Shown here in pieces: positions 33,701 through 45,700 of a DNA stretch of 64,000 nt. A program made the translations under genes and the position numbers. Under the pieces are notes generated by a model, which was given only the letters and a program-made list of their open reading frames with translations, made no database searches and was not told where the DNA came from. This DNA comes from Membranipora membranacea (taxonomy: Eukaryota > Bryozoa > Gymnolaemata > Cheilostomatida > Membraniporidae): positions 3,100,001 to 3,164,000 of the forward strand of contig OU612068.1 in the NCBI GenBank assembly GCA_914767715.1, read 5' to 3'. Position 1 is the first letter of the stretch; each line of letters opens with the position of its first letter.

Positions 33701-36700
33701 CCATCACTATCACTCTCATCCTAACTTAGTGCAGTCTTGATTTGTTGTGGATGTTGGTGGTTGTCATCCTGGCAGTAGATATTGGTCATCCAACTATCAC
33801 TTGAGTCTCGAAATTTTAAATAATTGGACTGAAAGGAAGACAAAGATATGGAGGCAGAATACTGGGATCAGTTAGCTAACCCTGGGTCAGTCAACAAGTA
33901 TCTTCCTGTATGGTGTGAGATATAAACCGCTCTCCTTGAATGAGCATTCGGAGAGTTTAGTTCATTGGCTCATTAGGAGAAAATCAATTTGGTTTTGTTA
34001 TATAATGTACCTGTTGCAATATAGCAGTGTGTTGAATATTGATTGTCAGTCTGTTTGAATACTTCATACGAAGGAGCTCCTTCGTCATTTTTGAATCACA
34101 GTGTCACTTCAGTAGAAAGCAGAAAAAAGATGCATACAAGTTTTGAGGTTGGGAATGAAAAAGACAAAACAGGCAATGGAGCTGTAGGCGTCAGTCTTTT
34201 GTCATTTAGACTCTCTTCCGAGGAAAGCAGGTTGGTTTCAATTAGGTTTTCTCACAATGGTTTAGATTTGCAAGAAAGTTGGAAGTAGAAAAGTATGTTA
34301 GTTTTGCTTTCATCACCTATTCGAATGGTTTCGTCTCAGTACATCTGATGCTAAAGTCTTGATTGCTACTTTCTCCTGACTGATTTGTGTTGGTGTCGAA
34401 TCGGTCCCATCATGTGTTGGAACACTCATAGTTCTTCGTCTAGTAGAAGGTAAAGTCATTTGGGTGTTAGGTCTTTGTTGCTGCCTACTTTTTGGCATGT
34501 TGCCAACGATAAGAAATATCTGCAGTTTCAGACAGGTTTTTGTGGGCTCTGTGTGGAGTTAGAGTAAGCCATGGGTAGTGTCTATGAGTTTATCAGCAGC
34601 TGATGATTTGATGACTCATTTTGTAATCTGTGACTGACCAGTTAGCCCTAGCGGTGAGGGCCACACCCCATACTAGATTAGAACCCAAATAAACCAAATT
34701 GGTATCTATTTTGTGTTGCTACGTTGATAAACTCATGGTTTTTGTTACAGTTCTTTTTCTTATTGTAGGAATAGCCAGGTAGCTGATGAACCTATGAAAA
34801 ATGGATCACCCTCGCAGGGTCTTGGTAAGTTAAAACAACATCTACCATTCCTGCGTGCAAGCCTGTAAATCAATATTTGTAACTGCGCCAATTCTCTGTT
34901 GCTGACTGTTTGAACATTCCACCAAGAGATCATCCGTATCAGTGATCCAGCTCATATTTGGGACATTCAATATACTATGACTGGATGATTTTATTTAATT
35001 TTTATTGGAATTACTGTAACCTGTAACTAACAGCCACAAATATCTAGTCGGACAGGGCTATTCGTCTGACTGCAAAAGCCTAGGCTGTGGACTTTGATCC
35101 CTTTTTGTTTCCCATACATCACCATTGCTGATTGATTTTACCACATTATTTAGAAACCGTAAGGAGATATGGAAAGCTCATGTTCGGTAAATGCACAGAT
35201 CTTTGCATGAAGATGTAATGATTAATGATTACGAATGTAGCTTTGATTGATCAGAACAAAAATCTATCAGCAGGCTTAGTCTGAGGCTCCTTAGTCTGAG
35301 GCTCCTTAGTCTGAGGCTCCTTAGTCTGAGGCTCCTTAGTCTGAGGCTCCTTAGTCTGAGGCTCCTTAGTCTGAGGCTCCTTAGTCTGAGGCTCCTTAGT
35401 CTGAGGCTCCTTAGTCTGAGGCTCCTTAGTCTGAGGCTCCTTAGTCTGAGGCTCCTTAGTCTGAGGCTCCTTAGTCTGAGGCTCCTTAGTCTGAGGCTCC
35501 TTAGTCTGAGGCTCCTTAGTCTGAGGCTCCTTAGTCTGAGGCTCCTTAGTCTGAGGCTCCTGCTTGAACTAGGACTCAGACTAAGCTGACTCGATTCTCA
35601 GCTAAAATGAATTTGTTTCTTCCTATCCCATACAGCATGCGCTGTCTATTAGATATGCTATTTTGGTGTTGTGATTGTCTTGTATACTGAGCATGCTTGA
35701 ACTTGGGTATCGTACTGGACCTCAAAGCTGTGTAATACCAAGAAATTTGGGTCCAGTCCCTTAAATAACTGTACCACACTCTCCTTCTGGGCTACTGTGA
35801 TCGGTGAATATGTGAGACATATTATTACAATCATGCAGAGCTATTACTGCGGCTTTTAGCTGGTTATAGAGCTGCAGTCAAGTGATCTATTCAAGTCTAC
35901 GTCTACAATGAAGTGGCCAGCTATCACGATAATCACTAGAAAATTTCAATAGGCAAATAATGATTAGTTGGGAGCTTGTCGGAATTCCTTTTTAGAAAAG
36001 TTTACTATGTCACAAACAAGTAGAGTGCCAGCGCTGGCCGGCTTGCTTTGTTGACATTGGTCAAACACAGAGCAGGGACTGTGCAGCGAAATTAGAGCGC
36101 TCATGTTCTAGCCCCCACAGTCTGCAAGAATGTATGCATAGGCCTACAGTCACTGCACCTAATAAATTTTTAGTGTCACATAAAATATTCAATGTCTTGT
36201 TATGTTGGTGAGCGATCTGTATGCCACAAACTAGTTTCTTGCATGTATAAAGAACGTATTCTCTGTGGCTCTTTCTCTGTGACATGTTAATAATGTTTTA
36301 CAGATGCTGATAAGTATAGTGAGACCGACCTTGACATTACCTGGGAAAGAGATGCTGCCACAAAGATACGATACGGCAAACAGGGCACCATGGAGGCCAT
36401 GCCTTCCATCAGCGTTATGTCCATGATCAAATCTACTGTCAGTAAATTTCCCAACGCCCCTGCTCTCGGTATGTTATTCTATATTATGTATGTCTGAATG
36501 ATCTAGGGCCTACTGAATTTGATTTAGAATTGAAAGACAAAGATCATTATACAATCTAAAATCTATATTGTTCAATTTTTCAATCATTCTTCTCATGTTT
36601 ATTGAAGAGATTTTGATAGCATCACGTGATGAGCCATAAGTCAAACCGCTATCATGGAACAAGAAAGATGGAGAAATCCAAATAAAACCCTATTGTGATT

Positions 36701-39700
36701 CACTCTAAAAGTGTGGCAGACTCAAAAACATCTTAGCGTTATATAATATTTACACATAAACCTGGCTGTATGCCAAATACTTGATAAAAATAGTGGCTCA
36801 ATAAACTATCAATCAATAATATCAGAGCTCAAGAGTTTTTTGTTTTTGTTGTAATATGCTGAGGCTGAAGTCTGGTCTAACCTCTCAGCCTGTACCTAAC
36901 ACTGGCTAGCTCTCAAGACTTACGTCACAACTAAACAATGCTTGACATTTCCAGCCAGTGAATTCTGCTCTGAGTGGCTAGTTTTGAATGAAAACACTCT
37001 AAATACCCAGATAATATTCTATTCATAGCTCTTTTGAGCAATATAAAGGCAGGCTTGCATAATCTTTCACTGCTGTAACATGCAAAAGAAGAAGTGTGGC
37101 CTGTGCATTACCCCTGTGTATTCTGCAATACTCATATCCGATATCCGCAGAATTGAATTTTTAAATTGCTGCTCATAGAATCTCAAAAAGCAGGTCACAA
37201 CACAGGCCTTCTGTAGTTGGTGCAGTGGTTGAGTGCCCCAGTGGACTTGCACCAACTACAGAAGGCCTGTGGGTCACAAGGCAATGTACAGTACCACTTG
37301 ACCCTGGCTTTTGCATGTTTGAAAGATGAGGACTATGAAATAACCTCCCTTGGCTACATAATAAAGTAGAGAACATACGACCCCTTATAGCAGCGCCCTA
37401 CTATACTGTACTATAGTCATAGCCAAACTCATAATTTCTCACTTGTTTTACAGCATATAAAGAGAACGGCGCTACCGCCTGGAGCAAGCTCACTTATAAA
37501 CAGTACTATGACTCAGCCAGAGTTGCTGCTAAATCATTCATCAAGGTATCTATCATTGTCTAACATAGTGTAGTGTAACATGTCTCCTCGTGGCTAGAAT
37601 TGATGAATTTACCCAGATTGTATGACACGATGTAAGACAACTCTACTCGTATTATTCTTTATTCTACTTGCCCTTATTTCACCACCTTTCCTGCCCAGTA
37701 CGTTACCACATGATTACCCAAATCTGCTCTATTCAAAAAGATTCGTTATAATGAGAACAATGCTGCAGGTCTTACAATTAAAGTTGCCGAGATTGTCCTC
37801 TTGTGGTTTTATCTGAGTGAAGGAGACCCATATCACTCAGGATCGTTATATACTAAGTAAATTTAAATGTCATGTTTTGTATTTTAGTTGGGACTCGAGC
37901 CATATAAAGGAGTCGGAATTCTTGGGTTCAACAGTAAAGAATGGTTTTTGTCTAACTTGGGAGCTGTCTTTGCAGGGTAAGTATACAATGCGATGGTAAC
38001 ACAGATTCTGGGAGGGGAGGAGAGGGATAAATGTGGATGCACTTGATATTATTGAGAAATGACTGCAGGTTACAACGTATACTTCACTTAGGACTATAAT
38101 ACTTTTTATTCCTCTGTCAACTTAATTTGCAACTATATACATGCTTTGGTTTGTTCCTGTAAAAACATTTTATTTACGCCTAATGACAGCAAGTTTTAAA
38201 GAGTTTTGTAAAGTGAGACGTACATGGCCAAGTAGTATCACAGTATTGACTGCTTGATATGTATCTGGATTCTAATTAATTAACAAAAAAAAGGTCTGCA
38301 CTGCTCTTCTCAGACTAGTCTCATACAATCTGTGCCTTGTCTCAGACTAATTGTTTGTGAGAAAATACACTTAATTATCCGATCAATCATGTAAATCACC
38401 CTAAGTTTGAATTACTAGGAAACGATCAAAAAGAAGAAGCTCTCTCACTGTCCCCTTGTGGTCAACTAGTGAGCCACTAATGCGTTCAGTGAGATCAGAT
38501 CAGTGAGACCAGGCCATCTCTGTAGTATCGATCAGTGAGACCAGGCCAGTGAGACCAGGCCATCTCTGTAGTATTGGCTGATGATTTAGCAACAAAATAA
38601 CTTGTCTGAAGTTTTGGCTATGGATTTGAATTACTGTTTCGTTGATATCGGAATCATTGCACCGAGTTGCCCAAGACCTGTAATGGTAATTTTGAATGTC
38701 CCCGCATTTAAATATTTCCATGATCGAAATAAAGTTACATACAAAATGGAGATTTTCTCTCTGACACACCCTGATTGAAACTATGACTTTTCTTTTGCAG
38801 AGGTCTGAGTGTGGGAATATACACTACTAACTCGGCGGAGGCTGTCTCCTATGTGCTCCAGAGCTCTGGGTCTAACATCTGTGTGGTGGAGAATGACTCT
38901 CAGCTACAGAAGGTACTCAAGTCATGGGAGGAGCTCCCTGACCTGAAGGCAGTGGTTCAGTATGACGGAAAACCAAACACTGATGAGGAGAATGTCTACT
39001 CGGTATGTATATGTGACAGATCTGGTTTCAACTTGATGTTGATGATGGCACGCATCAGTATCACATGTGCACTAGGCCTGCCCGAAACAAACTGTTGTAG
39101 TCAACCAATTCAAGCGATATCCTAGCTACTGTTTTGCTGCAGTAGCCGTAGATGACATAAGAGGATAGGTGTTTAATTATTGATAACTTTTGAATTCAGA
39201 TCAACACTGGATACTGTTCAGCACAGACTTAGGTAATCTAACTCTGCAGTATAAATGTGTACCTGCAATCACACAATCATATTAGGATTGCTGATAAGGA
39301 GTGTGTATAGATGACACCTTGATTATAATTCCTCTTGTTTCCCCTGACCTTGATAAACCATCAAATTTGTTACCCTTGATGGTCCTTCAATGAAAAACAC
39401 TCATATTATCATGAGGGTCTGATTTCAAAACTTCCCACAAGGTTCGGATAACTCACATAACTATTCTATGCAGTCATTAATCTCTAGCAATCACTGAGAA
39501 TATATGAATTCCGAGATGGCAATGACTTGTTAATTGGTGTAATTTCAGACAGTTTAGGAATGTTTGCAAAAAAGCAGTGATAATGTTTTGGCCAAATGTG
39601 TCAATATTGAAAATGAAATAACCACCGGAAGATAAATACCTCATTCTCCTGATCCCATGTATTAGAGAGATGAGAACAGATCACTGATATGGGTTATGAA

Positions 39701-42700
39701 GATATGGGTCAGTAGCTCCCGCGTTTTGCGTTTACATAACGAACCAAAACTTAATAGATCTCACTGTAGGGCATGCTAATATGTATCCCAGAATTCTCCA
39801 CTGTGATCAGGTCGATTATCACCACAATGTGCCTCTCCTAGCTACTAGTGCTCAGACTTGACATGTTTTATTTTCAGTGGGAGGATTTTATGAAGCTGGG
39901 AGAAGAGGAAACAGATGATGTTCTGAATGAGAGGATGGCTAATCAGTATGTCAATAAATGCTGCTCTCTCATCTACACAGTAAGTGTTATCTAATTATTC
40001 ATATCGTTCCTCTTTCAGCGCGGGGGAGGGGGGAGCCTTTCGATACAAAGTGGCCACAATCCTCAGCTATTTTCAATGAGTATTATCACAATGGTTGACA
40101 AACCCTTGATGACAAATTAAAAAAAACTCCTTGAATCTTATCTATATAGCGTTCCTGAAAACTCTACCCGTTCCTTTTGGTTTTGGAGATTTCCCAATGT
40201 GCTATCCATATTTGTCACTTTGCCAGGAGGTTGAAACAACACCTATGCTGCCTTGCAATTAGTCCCCGATGACATAGATGTCGTCGTGCTGTGTCATTAT
40301 AACCATCTTCACACAAACATTTATTGAACTGTGAAACTCAACTATTATATGGGTCCACAGACCCAGAGAAATATCTAGTTTTAGATATAGTATTTTAATA
40401 TGTCACATGTTTTCTTTTACAGTCTGGCACAACAGGCAAACCAAAAGGAGTTATGTTGAGCCATGATAATGTAAGTATGGTACCGGGCACCAAGCCAAAT
40501 AGGCTTATTTTACCAAAAACTGATTTTCACTCTGCCAACTTTAGGTTGGTTTGCCAGATCACATTTATTGGTGTCAGATGAGATTTAGTTGTCACGGCAA
40601 GGATTTAGGTTACAGCCTATTGATCAAGTATGCGGAAAGGGGTATGCAAATTGAGGTTTAGTCAAGCTTGATACCAAAATCGGCGTTCTGGTTCGTATTG
40701 ACCCTCCTCGCTTAAGATTGGACTTTGATCCTTGGCGGAGTAAACAAGCTTGAAGTATATTATGTTACACTGTGATTAAACCATTCAGACCTGAAATGTT
40801 AGCTCATTCACAGCTATAATTTTGTCTGGGTAGAAACACATTCATTAATTCATACATGACGCAACGAAAACCATTCAGCCAGACAACACTGCCACTCCTA
40901 TTATATACTTAATCGTGAAAATAATCTATGGAAGTCAGAGTGGAATGTTGAATATGATTTTGACAGCAAAATATCAATTTTCGATGTCGAGGCATCAAAT
41001 TTTATCTAACCCGATAAAATGTTCTAAGTTCCACTTCAAAATTAAGTCACCATTCAGCTACAATACTGTCGTTGGAATTTATTGTCTCAGCAGACAGAAC
41101 AATACCGATAGGTTCCAAGTGTTGTTTTCTCTTTGTAGATTACATACGCTTGCCGAACAATCGGGCAGAACACACGACTGAGAGTAGCGAACGAATCCAT
41201 CGTCAGCTACCTACCATTGAGTCACATCGCTGCTCAGCTTCTCGACATGTATATACCGATATGTTACGCCTGTGAGGTGTACTTTGCCCGACCAGACGCT
41301 CTCAAGGTAAATACACCATTCCATGTGGCTGGTCATACTGTATGATTATCGAAACTGGCGGTTGAAAAAATGTTACAAGAACTTGGGGTTCCTGTCGCGA
41401 CAATATTTGCTTGTTGATCAGTGTCATTATTATTAGTAAGCCTTAAATGACAGTTTGAAGTTGTAGATTCGAAGCTTACTGCTAACTTTCAAGAGATAAT
41501 AGACACTTTGCTAACTGTGATTTAAATCCCTGAATATCCCCCTCCCTCCCTCCCTTAACTGACCCCCCCCCCCCTCCTCACGTCCCTTACGTAGCCTAAA
41601 ATATTTATTGAGAGTTAGAAAATGTGGTTGATTTGTCATCACGCGACTGTCGATTTTCGATCGGAGTCCAAGTATTTCAATGTTACACACCACCGTATCA
41701 CACTCCACAAACGTGATATGGTAGTTGTAAGACATGGTAGTTATAAGACGCGGTAGTTGTACGGTGAACACTCCATTACAGACACAAAACATGCTGGTAG
41801 TGACATCTCAACCGGCTAGATTGATTTAAATTACTTTCACCGCAAATCAAGTAAGACATAATCTACCGGCACTTGTGGACTTTGATCGAAACTACATGAT
41901 GATCAATGTCAAACAATATCCTTCCCTCATGCTCATAAAACATGAAAAATTCCACTGTGGAACCCAATCCTTCCCCCTACCCCAGTCTCAACGCAGAATA
42001 TTTACTATTTCCGGTGAACTACAAGTTCCGTGCTGCAAGTTTAGTAAGTCAAGTATATTTTACTTTGTTGCAGGGTACATTGGGTGATACCCTTAAGGAG
42101 GTGTCCCCCACTGTCTTCTTCGGTGTTCCTCGTGTTTATGAGAAAATGGAAGATAAACTGAAGATCGGAATTGCAGCCATTCCAGGTCTCAAGAAGAAGT
42201 TGGTGGAATGGGCTCGTGGAAAAGCTCGACAGAACGCTCAAAACATGATAAATGGGTGAGTGAAAGGCTATTCTGAATTGTATAACGGGTCTGCAGCAAC
42301 ACACTTGTGGGCATACAGAGGAGTTGAGCAGTAAATACCTTCGGCCACTATCTTGGCTGACCTTATAAAAATTCCATTGATTTTATCCAGTACAGTAATA
42401 AAGGTAAATAAATTCTTAAATTGTCCGCAGCTCAGGCGCAATATTTGTTCTGCAGGTTTCAATACCACTTTTTTAAAAAGCGAATATTACAGAAAATAAT
42501 ACACCGCACTTATTCATGCACCTTTCCATAGACGTGATGCAGACCGAGGAATTAAGTTGGAATGACAACCTGAATTATTTTCACTCTTTCTTCATCTAGT
42601 TTATTTATGAATTCCTCGAAGACATCAATCAAGTTAATGCCTACTTGGAAACCATCTTGCAAACATTTGAATGAAATTTATGACCATCATAATCTCTCTT

Positions 42701-45700
42701 GATCTACCGCTAGACATTGACATAATTATCCTCTGAAGTTAGGACCAATTGCTTTATGAGCAACCCATTTCCTCTGCTATACTGTTTAAATACATATGAT
42801 AATAAGTATTATTTTATTATAGCATTAATTAGTGGTGTATCTCAGATCTACGTTGTTGTAAATATTAATTGTGCTGTGATATTGATTGGGCATGCTGCCT
42901 TATCAACCACATTTTTACTGCTAATACTTTAGATCAGGGGTGCCCAACCTTTTCATTTAGGGCCCCCCCCCCCCGCATCCACATATTGCAATGTCCCTGC
43001 CCCCCCCCCCCCGCAACCTCACCATAAATCAAACATTCATATATGGTTGTTGACTAGATGTCAGCGTTCCTTATTATCACAGAGTAAGGATATATCCTTA
43101 CTCTGTGTTATTAGTGTACAATTGAGGAATGTCATAATATAGGGGTGAAAATAGTTTTCGCGGATACGCGATTTTCTCAAATGGGTAGGGGGCCGCATAA
43201 AATTGGGTCGGAGGCCGCATGCAGCCCCAGGGCCACTGGTTGGGCAGCCCTGCTTTAGATCAAATGTTTTAGGTTACTCTTATGGAGCTGCATCACTGTA
43301 TTGAATACTCATGATTTATTGTAACATGCCTACCTTGTTTGTTGTAGACAAGGCCCTCCATTTGCCTACAGTATAGCGTATAAAATACTTGGTGCTATAC
43401 GCACACAGCTTGGCTTGACCAAATGTAGATACCAGTACTGTGGAGCGGCACCCCTCACCCCTGAGACTCACTCATTCTTTGCTTCACTCGGACTACCTGT
43501 TATGGAGGTCTATGGTAAGTTCATAGTGTTCACATGAGATAAGAAATCTCAGATCTGTGTCACATAGCCCGGAATATCTTCAGGGCTCTGTGAAGTATTT
43601 ACCTTAGTGTAAGTGTAAGTGTAAGTGTCAGTGTAAGTGTAAGTGTAAGTGTCAGTGTCAGTGTAAGTGTAAGTGTCAGTGTAAGTGTCAGCCATGGTAT
43701 GGTGAGGTGGTAATTTCCAAAAAAGTTCATACTGTCTTTGCCTCTGACCCAATTGTCAGGGTTCAAAGGTTAGCAAGATGATAAAACCTGGTCTATGTTT
43801 ACAGTCAACTGTTTGCTATAGTTATGTAACTGAATTTACACTGCTGTACTCCTTGATATATCTTGTAAGCAGTGTGCCTCAGGGAATAGGTTACAGGACA
43901 ATGTTTGTTTACCTACCTATTCACATGGAAAATAAACATTTACTTAAGTTCAAAATCGAAAATATGTAGCATGGCCATTCCAGCCAAAATTCAATAGACA
44001 AAAATTTTGGCCTTGGACTATTTTGATATCTTGCCAATGAGTCCATCTTCGGAGAAGAGATTTAAGTTATGACTGCAAATTATCCACTACAAGTTCAATA
44101 GAGAAATATTATCTATGGTGAATATTGAGCATGACAGTTGATATCTGTCAGGTAGGGCCAAGTCCCTAAGATGTTAGCTAGGGTCTGCTATTCTTAGATT
44201 CCAATTGGATGTGTCTCTCCATGCAAGATTTGTCTTTTGACAAATTTGTTTTACTGCGCAAGTTAAATGCGGCAACAAGTATTTCTCAGCCACCCTCTCA
44301 TTGTCCAGATGAAACTTCAAGGCCTCCCAGTCAGGTTAAACTTGGAGGTTGAGACTAGAGGCTCATTTTTTCTCGTTGTACAGGTATGAGTGAGTGTACT
44401 GGAGCTACAACGATGACAGTGAATGTGGATGACTGGAAGCACTGGAAACCTAACAGTGCTGGATACCACATACCTGGTTACAGTAACGACCTGCTCAACC
44501 AAGACGATAAGGGACACGGAGAGATCGCCATGGTCGGCAGACATGTATTCATGGGCTACCTCGGTGAGGAGGAGAAAACTAAGGATACCTTTGATGAAGA
44601 ATACCGACTTAAATCTGGTGATATCGGATACAGGGATAAAGATGGCTTCCTCTTCATCAGCGGAAGAATCAAAGGTATTTATAAACATAACTTTTGCGTT
44701 TTTTATTGAGGTTTTCATATATATAAGTATGTTATGAACAAACAAACATAAAAACTTTTTTCTCCCCACAAAAAATACATATAAAGGCACAGAAATAATG
44801 ATTAGTTGTGAGAATAAGTTTCTTACATAACTTTTGTCCTTGTAAGAAGGTATGAGAGGAATGTTTGAAATGTGTGACATTTTCCTTTTAACTTGATAAT
44901 TATAAACAATAACCTGTCAGTTCTGATTAGTACATGTGACCCACATTCTAAACCTCAGAGAAGATATTATATTAATTTTAATGTTCAATTTGATCTACCA
45001 ACAAATCACATGTTCCTGTTCCATGGTAACAGCAATGGAAAACAATCCATTGAAGTATAAGATTTACTTTGAATTCCAATCTAACTATCGCATTTACCCA
45101 CCTGAGATAAAGCACTGACCCTCACTTTAGTTCTAAAGATGTTATGAAGTGAAAATTTCAATCAAACCTAATTTCTGAATCACTATAATTTTTTTTTCAA
45201 TTCCTACAAAAATTTAGATCTGTATGCTGCATGTTGACATGTATGCGACCGCTCACCAAAGTTGCTGGTTGGAGATCAACGTTGCGCTTTGATGTGTTTT
45301 TTTTTAAATTTTGTGAATTATTTACCTCTTTCTTTTTACAGAGCTGCTCATCACTGCTGGAGGTGAAAACGTAGCCCCAGTTCCAATTGAGAATGACGTG
45401 AAGGAGGCCCTCCCACAAGTCTCCAACTGTATGCTTGTTGGTGACAAGAGGAAATTCCTTGCCATGCTCATCTCACTAAAGGTAACACAATAGTTTCTGT
45501 ATGGTTAATCTGCAATTTTAGATATCTGCTAAGCATGTTGGTCCTTACACACATTAAAAGGGGACTGCATACTGACTAAAAGACCATTTGTAGATCTTGA
45601 CACTTCTCTTCTCTCTAAGAACAAATCAGTAATTAGTCATTTGGATACTGCTTGAACTAGGAGTTTTTGCCTTCCAATTGATCTGTAGCAAAGAGAGCAT

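Noticed and set aside
34043-34498. Plus-strand 81-aa and minus-strand 61-aa frames in ACSBG1 intron 1
   Set aside because: Open and compositionally protein-like, but no motif, no splice context and no similarity recognised.
41511-41792. Minus-strand 93-aa frame in ACSBG1 intron 9
   Set aside because: Glycine/arginine end comes from a poly-C/C-rich run; no similarity or splice support.
43549-43752. Minus-strand frame rich in Tyr-Thr (TYTYTDTY)
   Set aside because: Translation of the GTAAGT/GTCAGT hexamer array in an intron.
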